Positions 44,405 through 54,230 of a DNA stretch of 59,968 nt are shown here, piece after piece. The stretch's first letter is position 1; every line of letters starts with the position of its first letter. This DNA comes from Nemertoderma westbladi. Lineage: Eukaryota; Xenacoelomorpha; Nemertodermatida; Nemertodermatidae. Made by a program: the position numbers and the translations under genes. The notes beneath the pieces are model-generated. The model saw only the letters and a program-made list of their open reading frames with translations, made no database searches and was not told the DNA's origin. Location: the NCBI GenBank assembly GCA_032718475.1, contig JAUCBJ010008550.1, positions 1-59,968 of the forward strand. Direction: 5' to 3'.

Positions 44405-47400
44405 ATGACGGAGTTGATAGAAGATGATCTTGGTATTAGGGAGCGATATACTCTACCTTTACAAGCATTTGTGGATAGCTTGATACGCGGTGAAGCCGAT
44501 CCAACCATTACGGAGGACGATGGTCGTTATATCGAACCGCCGATGTCCCAAGAGCAACTTGCGCTTGAATTGGACTATCGAAAATTCACCACTCGCTATA
44601 CGAATCGTAATGGTACGTATATGGACTTCTTAACGACCGGCCATCCTATCGATTTACATGATACGGACGATGTAGATACAGAGAGAGAAATGGTTCTATT
44701 TAAATATCATACCCAACGGAGTCGTAACGATAAACCGAGAATAGATCACGAAAATTCTATTCGTAATAGACTGGAAAGAGAAAACGTTGAAGAACCGGAT
44801 AAACGCATCGACTTCAACGAATACCTAGAATTTTTGAGAGAAACCTATCTCAACATCGCTAGTCAGCAGAACTTAGAGACTCAATATCCTCAAGGTATAC
44901 ATCACGACCCTGTGGTAGAACTCAAACGGCTCTATTTCACTATGATGTATCTTACCGCCGATCGTCCACTACCTGTTATCCCGGATAGTTTTGAACAAAT
45001 GGAAGAATATTGCAAAACTGGAGAACGTTCACCCGCGTTTCCTCTACAGGACGTACGTCTTTGGTATTATTGTGACGAATGCCCTAGACCCAACCAACAA
45101 ACTGAAAGACACAAACATCCGCGGAGACGTTGCGCTAAACATAGTTTTACGCGTTACACTTACGGGAGTTTCGAGCGAAACCTGTTCGACGTACCACCCA
45201 CGATCGCTCGTCTTAAACGATCACTGAATAAACCCATGATCAGAGTTCCGGAATACTCGGTCAGGCCTCCTCATTCCCTAGTGAGACCTCAAACTCTTGA
45301 TCCTAACAGTATCACTGATCCTCCCGAACTATATTCCCTGTTCAAAGACTTAGTGTTACCAGAACAATTAATCGGTGGTGCTCCGGTAGTGGGTTCGTTA
45401 GACATCCGCCCATCCTACTTAGCCGGATTGGGACGCGGGCAGCTAATATCGCCCTTTGATCCTTACAATCGTCCAGGATTAAACCCGATACAACCCGCCA
45501 CGGAAGTCGAGGAGAGCGTTATAAGAAACGCTTTAGACGCCATTCGACAGAAAATCGGAAAGGGAACACAAGATTGCTTAGAGAAACGTAAATTACAACA
45601 ACAAGTCCAATCGGTGAAGGAGTTAGCCTTGCCACAGTTCGATAGAGAAATCCAAAATCTCGAGGAAGACATCGAGCTTGGACGCACGTATTCTCTACAA
45701 GAATTTTTAGATGAACGCTTACAGAGACAAGCGGAAGAAAATCTAATCGAAGAGAAACACACGAAACTGGAAGAAAGAGAAGAAGCCGCTTTAGCCCAAC
45801 CTGAAGCTCAAATCCTCATGACGGACCTCTACTCTAAAACCGTTCGTCATCCCTCTATGATTCCACATTTCGGAGACAAGCTCTTCGCGACGATACAACC
45901 TCAACCGGTTGATATCAGTACAGGATCGCCAAATCTTATCGCTGACGCCCCTATGTTACAGCGTCCGCCGATCGAGGCCGCTCGTGTTGACGGTATACTC
46001 GTCGAACCTCCGGACAATCGAGCGGATCTTGTCCGTCGTATGGTACACGATGTCAACATAGGCGCTAGACCTTTACAGAACTCGTTTTATGGGATTAAAG
46101 ACCACCCTTATTACGTTAATCTGACTCAATATTATATGGTAAAGCCTGAAGACCCGACACATAATTTAAAGTTTCTACCACTAATAAATCCTCTAGACAT
46201 TGTCGAACTCGAACAATTGCAGAAACATCTGGATCAGTTAGTAAAGGTAAACTCATTTAGAAAACCATATAACATTTCTCGAATCGAGAAAGATATAGAA
46301 CCTCCTTATAATCTCGATGGATTTATTAAAGCTCGATTAGTCCATTGGAATCTAGATGTATTATTTGAAGAAGAGAAAATACAAAGATATGGAAATGTGG
46401 AGACGTATACCACTCGGCACATGAAGTATAGTGATCTCCCTGACGCTAACCAATGCGCCACCTTGTGGCATCCAGTAGGGATGACCCTAGAGAACGCCAC
46501 CAAGGAGTGGAATGAAACTCTTAATGTTATTGAGATGTATGGAGTTGTCACCTACGATAATGAAGGTAGCGTTCCAGTCGGAGAACTAGGAACTACGCGC
46601 ATGATTCACATACGCGGATTAGCTGGTTCTACCCACGTGTTTACTCGAGCGTGTTCCGACGTGATTGATTATTCCTTTGAAACTCTCACCGAAACACAAA
46701 AGAATCTCCGACATGGACAATTCGAACTCGCGCAGCGTTACGTCATTGACACCGAACGCAAACCGGCCATGGGCATCGATGGATCGATGTTACCCCAGCC
46801 CGTACTCGAGATGATGTTCAACGAAAGAATCCTTAAAATCGGCTCAGCTGTTTATGGAGATCTCCAAAACGACTTTCGGAATATGGAGAACATTCCATAC
46901 CCTTTCGTTGATACTCAGCTGATTGCTCCCTGGGCAGAAGGTCGAGGTTTCTTTCGCACTATGTATGCTAATACGCCTAGCAACATTACCAAGGTGCAAC
47001 GAACTTCCATCGGACATCTTGCCTTTCAGGAATACGGATGGAATTTCAAAGTCGGAAATCCCATTAACTATCAACAAGTATACGGAGATCATTATTCTCG
47101 ATTGTACTTTGATGGACCATTAACCGCACCCGGCGCCGTGTATAGCTTCATGAGTGTTCCACTCCGTCCCTCCTTAGCTATATACACGATCTTTGAAAAC
47201 ACCGCACTTGCCGGTTGGCTAGCCGATGTGTGCAGTCGTACTATACGCGCCCATCCATTAATACTTGGGACCAAACTCGCTAAGCTAGATGAACATAATA
47301 AATTCATCCGTTTCGAATGTTTCCGGCGATTTTTAACCCCGTTCCGCAACGTGGATAGCCAATTTAAAGACTGCGCTTTGACCAAACTCAGCCTAAGAAA

Positions 47401-47917
47401 CTCCGCTGCAGAGAAGTCGGATAGCGCTGGATTCGCCATTTTCAAAGAGATTTGTATATCGAACTTGCACTCCTCTGTTATACAAAGACCTCGAATCCCC
47501 ACAGGTTATTCTGTCGTGGAAATTCAGACAATAGGTCCACCTGAAGAGACAGACGCGCCCACTTCAGCTATGCACTTGGAAGACGAACCAATATGTCTAG
47601 AATCTGAAGAGATTCAGCCTATCGCGCCCCGGAACAGCGACAACGATTACATCATAGAATGGTATCAAGGTCCACAGTGTCTCACTGCGTACGATTATCG
47701 ACATGCCAACTATGTTTCTAGGCAACGTTGTCGGTTATGCGCATCGAGAGACCACGATACGCCCATGGACACCAACGTCTGCTGTTCCTATTTCCAAGAA
47801 CAACCGACTATGGAAATTTATTGCGCATATTGCAGACTCAATAACTTTGCATATCTTTGCGGTTTGCCCTCAATTTATGACTCAATGTCACCATTGTCAA
47901 CTAAAGGGACATGCTAG
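44405..47917 (+). CDS. Unrecognised 1,170-residue protein in the BEL/Pao element
   Basis: An uninterrupted frame starts at ATG 44405 (AGATATGACGG). I recognise no family. Visible features: a possible zinc-binding cluster at residues 223-247 (YYCDECP...RRRCAKHSF); a Glu/Lys/Gln-rich, probably coiled-coil segment at about 370-470; a long folded-looking middle and C-terminal half (IRGLAGSTHVFTRAC, YGWNFKVGNPINYQQVYGDH, PLRPSLAIYTIFENTALAGW); a second cysteine cluster from residue 1109 (CRLCASRDH, NVCCSYF, YCAYCRLNNFAYLC). There is no signal peptide or clear membrane segment, which argues against an envelope protein. Its length, lack of stops and codon use unlike the surrounding AT-rich DNA indicate selection. 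The location is where envelope or accessory ORFs lie in other LTR elements. Confidence 0.75.
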   Translation: MTELIEDDLGIRERYTLPLQAFVDSLIRGEADPTITEDDGRYIEPPMSQEQLALELDYRKFTTRYTNRNGTYMDFLTTGHPIDLHDTDDVDTEREMVLFKYHTQRSRNDKPRIDHENSIRNRLERENVEEPDKRIDFNEYLEFLRETYLNIASQQNLETQYPQGIHHDPVVELKRLYFTMMYLTADRPLPVIPDSFEQMEEYCKTGERSPAFPLQDVRLWYYCDECPRPNQQTERHKHPRRRCAKHSFTRYTYGSFERNLFDVPPTIARLKRSLNKPMIRVPEYSVRPPHSLVRPQTLDPNSITDPPELYSLFKDLVLPEQLIGGAPVVGSLDIRPSYLAGLGRGQLISPFDPYNRPGLNPIQPATEVEESVIRNALDAIRQKIGKGTQDCLEKRKLQQQVQSVKELALPQFDREIQNLEEDIELGRTYSLQEFLDERLQRQAEENLIEEKHTKLEEREEAALAQPEAQILMTDLYSKTVRHPSMIPHFGDKLFATIQPQPVDISTGSPNLIADAPMLQRPPIEAARVDGILVEPPDNRADLVRRMVHDVNIGARPLQNSFYGIKDHPYYVNLTQYYMVKPEDPTHNLKFLPLINPLDIVELEQLQKHLDQLVKVNSFRKPYNISRIEKDIEPPYNLDGFIKARLVHWNLDVLFEEEKIQRYGNVETYTTRHMKYSDLPDANQCATLWHPVGMTLENATKEWNETLNVIEMYGVVTYDNEGSVPVGELGTTRMIHIRGLAGSTHVFTRACSDVIDYSFETLTETQKNLRHGQFELAQRYVIDTERKPAMGIDGSMLPQPVLEMMFNERILKIGSAVYGDLQNDFRNMENIPYPFVDTQLIAPWAEGRGFFRTMYANTPSNITKVQRTSIGHLAFQEYGWNFKVGNPINYQQVYGDHYSRLYFDGPLTAPGAVYSFMSVPLRPSLAIYTIFENTALAGWLADVCSRTIRAHPLILGTKLAKLDEHNKFIRFECFRRFLTPFRNVDSQFKDCALTKLSLRNSAAEKSDSAGFAIFKEICISNLHSSVIQRPRIPTGYSVVEIQTIGPPEETDAPTSAMHLEDEPICLESEEIQPIAPRNSDNDYIIEWYQGPQCLTAYDYRHANYVSRQRCRLCASRDHDTPMDTNVCCSYFQEQPTMEIYCAYCRLNNFAYLCGLPSIYDSMSPLSTKGTC

Positions 47918-48659
47918 TTTCGACTGCCCTTTTAATCACGATTTGGAAAGCGTGGATGAAATGATCACACTACGTTACATCAGAGCTTGGGAAGCGAACG
48001 CTGATTTACATTGTGATTCGCGCCATCGCTATTATCCCGGACGCGCTTACGAAGGAGTTTATGCGTTCCATCCTTATCTATTCGCTTCGGTTGAACAGAA
48101 ATCACGCATATCAAGTTACGAGCTACTGAAGCGCGTTGGAGAATGTATTTCAACCAAATTCGTACGCAAATTTCTCAGGAATGTTAATCCTAGCGACCTT
48201 CATTCCTATAACCTAATCAATTATATCCGTCAGGATCCGGACTATGGAGACTTGTTTGTTAACTCACACCCCGAGTTACAGGAAGTATATCGACGGCCTT
48301 ACGAATACCGAGCCCGCGAACGCGAGTTGGAAAGGACCATTAAACCCCGGAGGTTTCTAACTGCCTATGGTCCACCCACGGCCCTCGTTCAGACCACTCG
48401 TAAAGGACCCGTAAGAACGGCTGTCTTGAAACGAGCTCTCAAAGCCGTTAGACCCCTCTCCCCGGACGTTGATGTCAATCAACCCGGTACTTCGACTGGC
48501 GGATACACCGACCATAATCCTACACCCTCTGATGCAATCATATTGCACCCTTCACCCAGGAGTTATAGCCCTCCTTGTAAAGTGGCTCGCCCCAAAGAGA
48601 AAAGGACTCTGGCTAGCTTTAAGAAACTGCGTAAGCGCAGTCCGCGCAAGAAAGACTAA
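47703..48659 (+). CDS. +1-frame continuation: CCHC knuckle and basic tail
   Basis: The frame overlaps the previous ORF by 215 nt. The first 50-odd residues from its ATG look like out-of-frame translation of the cysteine cluster, so the real protein probably enters this frame near 47860-47917, one base ahead of the previous frame. It then reads FMTQCHHCQLKGHASFDCPF, a C-x2-C-x4-H-x4-C knuckle, followed by a folded part (LRYIRAWEANADLHCDSRH, YLFASVEQKSRISSYELLKR) and a Lys/Arg-rich end (KKLRKRSPRKKD) like a nucleic-acid-binding or nuclear-localisation tail. Either a programmed +1 shift or a single-base mutation separates it from the 1,170-codon part. Confidence 0.65.
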   Translation: MPTMFLGNVVGYAHRETTIRPWTPTSAVPISKNNRLWKFIAHIADSITLHIFAVCPQFMTQCHHCQLKGHASFDCPFNHDLESVDEMITLRYIRAWEANADLHCDSRHRYYPGRAYEGVYAFHPYLFASVEQKSRISSYELLKRVGECISTKFVRKFLRNVNPSDLHSYNLINYIRQDPDYGDLFVNSHPELQEVYRRPYEYRARERELERTIKPRRFLTAYGPPTALVQTTRKGPVRTAVLKRALKAVRPLSPDVDVNQPGTSTGGYTDHNPTPSDAIILHPSPRSYSPPCKVARPKEKRTLASFKKLRKRSPRKKD

Positions 48660-48737
48660 CTGTTTAGAGTATTTACGTATATTAGAAACTGTGATTTTGT
48701 ATATTTTATAGACTCAAATCCCATTTTCTGGGAGCGG

Positions 48738-49984
48738 TGTAAAAGCTTCTGTGGGATATAACTGGCCCTTTTGCTTCGCAATCCAGTTTCCCCCCTAGGC
48801 GCTGGAATACTCTAAAAGGCTCTATAACTATATATATATTCCCCTCGCCCGCAAGGTACCGTTATAGGTGTTTTAACGGACATAAAAGTCATTCTGCTAT
48901 ATACGTGTTTTGGCGGACATGGTAAGGCAAAAAACCTGCAATGCACCAAATACCTTTCACAGCTTAGCCGTGATGATTCATATTACGACATCTAACAGCT
49001 GGTTGCTGACATGGAAACAGCCATTGGCCACATGGTTCTTTGTTTAGCTTAAGCCAATCAGAGCGATTTTTTCTGTCGATGTGGAGCTTTCGGTCGATCA
49101 TACTAGGAGTGTTCAGTCTTACTGTTTTTTACTTGATACTTTGTGTTATTGCTATCTAGGCCAGGAACACCGGCTCTAGAGTCAACTCGGTTTCATACTT
49201 TAGAAGAAACATTAGTAGGCTTAAATTATAGAGCGTATAACCGTTATCTTATCTAATCATATCAACTGATCGCAATTCAGTTTTACATTATCGGTTCAAT
49301 ATACATTATTATACTGCTATTTACTATTGTTTGGTTGAATATTATTTGGAGAACATTTATAAAGAACCCAAATTTCCCAATTTTCTACAGGTTAGAGAGG
49401 CGGGTTATATATAGCGATTGCGACTTATATTATTGTGTATGTAGTGAATTTAATGCTATTTGATAAGCACTACATTGGTCCGTTGCTGTTCTCTTTATAT
49501 ATGATAAAATTCATTGACGGTCGGCAAATTAGTGGGCAGTATTGTATGTTACCGGTAGTGTGCATGATTGTGACTGATAACTAAGCATTTCCTAAAGAAT
49601 GCGCCTCATACGTGAATCTTAAGCCTTACCGACTTGCCGTTGTGATTAGTATAAGTCATATCTCTGTTTACCTAGATAGAGCGCCACGTCCTAAAGGAAC
49701 TGTTAATATTTCCCGAAAGTGAATAATATTAGTCAGAAATTAATTATTAACGATCAATCGAATAATACAGTACAGTAAGCTTACACTGCAATAATAATCT
49801 AAGCCCTCAGAATCCAGCCCCCCGGGTATATCCAGCGGGTGAATGGACGCGCACTAGGCTGGCTTCTGCTAATGTTGTGTTTATTGGTATTAAATATTTG
49901 TCATCTTCTAAAGTCTATTTATAAACCAAAAGACATATAAATTTTGGCAGGTTAAACTGCTAAAGGTCTTCAAAAGCGCGTACA
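48738..49984 (+). repeat. 3' LTR of the BEL/Pao element
   Basis: It is 1,247 bp and nearly identical to the 5' LTR. Directly upstream is a short purine-rich stretch (GGGAGCGG, 48730-48737), the likely polypurine tract. The right end TACA is followed by the target duplication GAATG and the interrupted 62-bp repeat. Confidence 0.9.
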
Positions 49985-50133
49985 GAATGGTTTAATGTGG
50001 AAGATCGCCCATGGTGGTGAACAGGCATTCCTTTAGGAAACAGAGTGGAAGGGTATACTGTGGAAGATCACCCATGGTGGTGATTAGGCATCATTTAGGA
50101 AACGGAGTGGAATGGTTTACTGTGGAAGATCAC
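49985..50133 (+). repeat. 62-bp tandem array (right part)
   Basis: The continuation of the array at 34166-34616 after the LTR insertion. About two and a half units, the last one truncated at GAAGATCAC. Confidence 0.85.
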
Positions 50134-50202
50134 ACTTTCATCTCAGAGAATTATTAATAATCGCCTATTTGTGATAACAACAACCGTAAATTTACCTATT
50201 CT

Positions 50203-50699
50203 AACTAGAAAGCCAGCAAGCTGGCTTTAAACGAACCTGCCCCTCAAACAAGTACCGCAGTACCCTGAGTGAGCAAAAATGGAAACACGAAAATTGCCAT
50301 CAACTCAACGATAGAAACACCAGCTGCTGGTACTCATGTGGGCCTTGTAAGCTACTACTATTTATTGAATGGATAGCTCAAACTGCAGAGAAGTATATTA
50401 CTTGCCAAATTTATTACTATCTCACTCTAACCCAGATAGTAATCAAACATCAACTGTAAGTTTGTATTTTCCCCACCAGATGAATACAGTAGCTCTTCCC
50501 AGTGAATCCTATGACAATAATCTATAAGGTTACTCTCACTGCTATGTTACTGTAGATGGGAGGCCAGGTAATATAATTGTAAGCACTGGGCCGTTTAAAT
50601 GGTTTATAGGTTGATGATAATGATTGATGAGGGACACAACTAACACTACGTTTGTCTATGGACGGTCTCCTTATAGCCAGCTGGCTGGCTTTTCTAGTT
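50203..50699. mobile_element. MITE, about 497 bp, with GCCAGC/GCTGGC inverted ends
   Basis: The left end AACTAGAAAGCCAGCAAGCT is matched by the inverted right end AGCCAGCTGGCTGGCTTTTC followed by TAGTT. The arms are imperfect and about 24 bp. No coding capacity. The target duplication is not clear. The interval also has short GGC/GCC palindromes. Confidence 0.5.
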
Positions 50700-52560
50700 G
50701 AATCATATTATTCTGCAACCAAATAATTTACTCTTTTAGACGAATTTGTGCGTTTTTTTTGCCGGACTAACAAATTTTGGCGACGTTCTGTGCGAGATTG
50801 GCGATATTTGAAAAGACCCTGAGGCTCAAATATGTTTCTCAAATGACTGAATAGCCCAAATAAAAAAGTTGGTGCATACTCGACGAGTTGAAATCGGTGA
50901 AATTCGACATTAAATTGTCAAAACCGCTATTTTTCAGTGACCCCGTGATCGAAACATGATATACAGTCTTGTGCGCAACCAAAATTTATGTAGAGTTTGT
51001 TATTAAAATTTTTGCGTACCTGATTGAGTTTTTGAGATATTTGATGGTTATACATATATATATACATTATACACACACACATAACCACATCGTGTTTTTG
51101 AACGACTCAACTCTTGACAAGAACTACCCTGGCCTATTAATAGTCAGGTTCATTATTAAAAGGGCGCGTTTCATTTTTATAAGAATCGATCAAAAATTAA
51201 AGTAATAAATCCATTAACATCACTAATTTATTTAATTCCCTAATTTAATTAACTAAAAGTACTAGGCCTACATTACTTTTAATTCGTCGAAAAAATGTCA
51301 GACAGTCGACTGAGTACTTTTCTTGAAATCATTAATTCATTATAATATATCAGAGTTAGTGCATCCTTGGACGATTATACTGTATAGTACTGCACCTTGT
51401 TTTTTTTTCATTACACACACTGTCTCCAGTAAAGTTAGACTGAGTACTTTTCTTGAAATCATTAATTCATTATAATATATCAGAGTTAGTGCATTAGTGC
51501 CCACGATAATGCGATTAAATGACCGTGGGCACTAAAGGTACTGAGACATTAGTGCCCGCAGGCACTAATGTCTCGCGGGAACTAACGTCCCAAGACCCTC
51601 CCACACACCCCAGCTAACATGGTAGATCTTATGGTAGAACTTGGGCTTAGGGTAGAACTCACTTCCAGCCAATATACCATCTATAGTACCTGCAGTATTT
51701 TTAATTATTATGATAAATCACCCAGGAATAGATCTTTTCTACAGAAAGGATATTTGGCAATTATCAAAAAAACGTCACACAAAATGGTGATTTTTAAACC
51801 TTTACTTTTCTTTCTTTTGGCTGATGATATCATTTCTAGGTATGTTAATTGATAGCAAAATGATGGAATCGAAAGTTTACGGATATTGTTACATCAATAA
51901 ACAAGCTTGTAAAACAACTCGTTTTTCATTCGAACTTTCTGTCTCTGACGAACTACAAAAATTATTAAATTACTTTGATATAAAAGTACACATGTATGAT
52001 GAAATATTAAAATTTTTAGTATTTTACAGCAAGCATTAGATTTATAAAAGTGAAACAAATTGAAAAAACTTCCTTCCATCACCGTTTTGCCATACTTTAT
52101 TTCAATTTTCTGACACCACCTCATTTCTGTCCCTGACAATTCTGTCTCTGACAAATGAGTTGTACTTTTGTGTCTGGAGGGAAATTTAAATTACATTACT
52201 AGCTATTAGTTTATAATGGCAGTGATTTTTTATGTCCTTTTATTTGACTTTTTTGTCCTTTTTTTTTACGAATTATGCATAATGACTTTTGTTGTCCTTT
52301 TAATGACTTTTATTGTCCTTTTATAATGACTTTTTATGTATGTATTTCTTCAAACTGTCAGACTGTTGATTTCTGGACTGTCAGACAGTTGATTTCACTA
52401 TGCCTGTGCCAAAACATTCCATGATTCCATGATTTATAGACTATGAGATAGATTTCCATATGCGCCTGTGGTAAAAAGACTCTATATTTAATAGTTTGTG
52501 GTTGTTGTCGATAATCGATTACCACATGACGTAGCAAAACACTCATTTTATAGCCAAAAA
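50700..52560. other. Non-coding interval with repeats and hairpins
   Basis: No gene seen. It holds a direct duplication of about 60 bp (about 51310-51372 and 51437-51495, sharing GAGTACTTTTCTTGAAATCA), two hairpins at 51494-51574, three TCTGTCYCTGAC words (51938, 52126, 52141) and TTGTCCTTTTA-type short repeats at 52233-52340. Confidence 0.5.
51494..51574. repeat. Two adjacent hairpins built on TTAGTGCC
   Basis: Hairpin one has TTAGTGCCCACG (51494-51505) against CGTGGGCACTAA (51524-51535). Hairpin two has GAGACATTAGTGCC against GGCACTAATGTCTC with a 4-nt loop, a perfect 14-bp stem (51543-51574). The sharing of TTAGTGCC suggests nested palindromic repeats or a small MITE end. Confidence 0.7.
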
Positions 52561-52565
52561 CAATT

Positions 52566-53335
52566 ACCAATTGATGGAAAGGAGCAGGTTAAGGCCGAGT
52601 TTTCTAACCAAAACAATAAACAGTCACTTTACCAAATCAGGGAAAGGAGCAGGTTACAGAGACGGGATTTTCTAACCAAAACAATAAACGATCATTTAAC
52701 TAATTGAGGGAAAGGGACAGGTTACAGAGGCGGAATTTTCTAACCAAAACAATAAACGATCACTTAACTAATTGAGGGAAAGGAGCAGGTTACAGAGGCG
52801 GGATTTTCAAACCAAAACAATAAACGATCATTTAACTAATTGAGGGAAAGGGGCAGGTTACAGAGGCGGGCCTTTCTAACCAAAACAATAAACGGTCACT
52901 TTACCAATTCAGGGAAAGGAGCAGGTTACAGAGGCGGGATTATCTAACCAAAACAATAAACGATCATTTAACTAATTGAGGGAAAGGGGCAGGTTACAGA
53001 GGCGGGATTTTCTAACCAAAACAATAAACGATCATTTAACTAATTGAGGGAAGGGAGCAGGTTACAGAGACGGGATTTTCTAACCAAAACAATAAACGAT
53101 ATCATTACCAATTGAGAGAAAGGAGCAGGTTACAGAGGCGGGATTTTCTAACTAAAACAATAAACGATAACATTACCAATTGAGGGAAAGGAGCAGGTTA
53201 CAGAGGCGGGATTTTCTAACCAAAACAATAAACGATCACTTAACTAATTGAGGGAAAGGAGCAGGTTAAGGCCGGATTTTCTAACCAAATCAATAAACAG
53301 TCACTTTACCAAATCAGGGAAAGGAGCAGGTTATC
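52566..53335 (+). repeat. 68-bp tandem array, about 12 units
   Basis: The units contain GGGAAAGGAGCAGGTTACAG, AGGCGGGATTTTCTAACC, AAAACAATAAACGATCA and TTTAACTAATTGA. Single or partial copies of the same unit occur at about 2390, 3876 and 32540, so the family is dispersed. No coding frame. Confidence 0.9.
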
Positions 53336-54230
53336 CGTAACACTACTCAGACAGTAGTCATGATCCATTATTGATTATAAAACTAATACAGTAATAGGCC
53401 TAAATTATGTGATAGGTATATCCACATTTTCCACAATCCTGCAATCCAGTTTGGCCTATCAATTATTTAAAATTTATTAGCACAACCGGTAGGCCTACCA
53501 TTACCGTATTTAAATGGTAGGCTACACAGTAGGCCTATAGCAGTACCGGTGCCGGTACCGGTACTAAAATACAGAAATACCTGCTTTATAGCTACATGTG
53601 TACATACAATACAGCAAAATAGTGCTATATATACTAATACCGGTACTGATAGCCTGAGAGAACAGCAGTAGAGAAACCGGTAGCATGGAACCTAACATTA
53701 GACTTTTGGAGGACATAAAAAATAAAAAAAAAAGGACAAAAAAAGGATTTAACGGACAATAAAAATTATTGCGGTTTATAATCATCATGTATATGACTTA
53801 GTTGAAATGTGTCCAAGTTTTGGTATTATCAACATGCAGACATTCCTGCTAAATTCAGTATTTAAATATTCTGTCCCTGACAGAACTGATGTAATTCTGT
53901 CCCTGACAACTACTGTAGTTTCTGTCCCTGACTGTCATGTCTGTTCTATTTGTTTTGGTACACATACTCTGTTGTTTGCCCAAAATTATCAGGTAGGCAT
54001 TGGCTTCACACAGCTGGCTTTCAATTCAGTTATCCACCTATTGCTGACCTTCCCCACACACAGGAAGCAGGGCTACTGGTTTTGGTTTTAAATAGACTAC
54101 CGGTACCGGTACCTATTTATTTGTAATAATGTATGTAAATAGTAAGGAGTAATTTGAGAGCATGATGAAGTAGGTAGGCCTACTACAGAACTAATTGCTA
54201 TGCTAGGTCTAGGTTATTTTAAATACAACA
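53336..54230. other. Non-coding interval with TCTGTCCCTGAC words
   Basis: It contains ACCGGTA and AGGCCTA words, and three TCTGTCCCTGAC words at 53870, 53896 and 53921. These probably belong to the DNA transposon that encodes the transposase at 54231. Confidence 0.5.

Larger units (their letters stand above)
34617..49984 (+). mobile_element. BEL/Pao LTR retrotransposon, 15.4 kb, RT/IN-deleted, with an extra large ORF
   Basis: The element has two near-identical LTRs (34617-35872 and 48738-49984) that start with TGTA and end with TACA, and a 5-bp target duplication GAATG on both sides (34612-34616, 49985-49989). Deleting the element and one GAATG restores a perfect 62-bp repeat unit. In order it holds a 2.2-kb leader, a Gag region in three frames, an aspartic protease, a short remnant of the RNase H/connection region, 1.6 kb of non-coding sequence, an unrecognised 1,170-codon ORF and its +1 continuation. 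Reverse transcriptase and integrase are missing, so any movement must be in trans. Few LTR differences imply a recent insertion. Confidence 0.9.

Noticed and set aside
44405-47917. Envelope glycoprotein in the env position of the LTR element.
   Set aside because: No signal peptide, no clear membrane segment and no furin-like or fusion-peptide arrangement seen. Zinc-binding-like clusters point to a cytoplasmic or nuclear protein.
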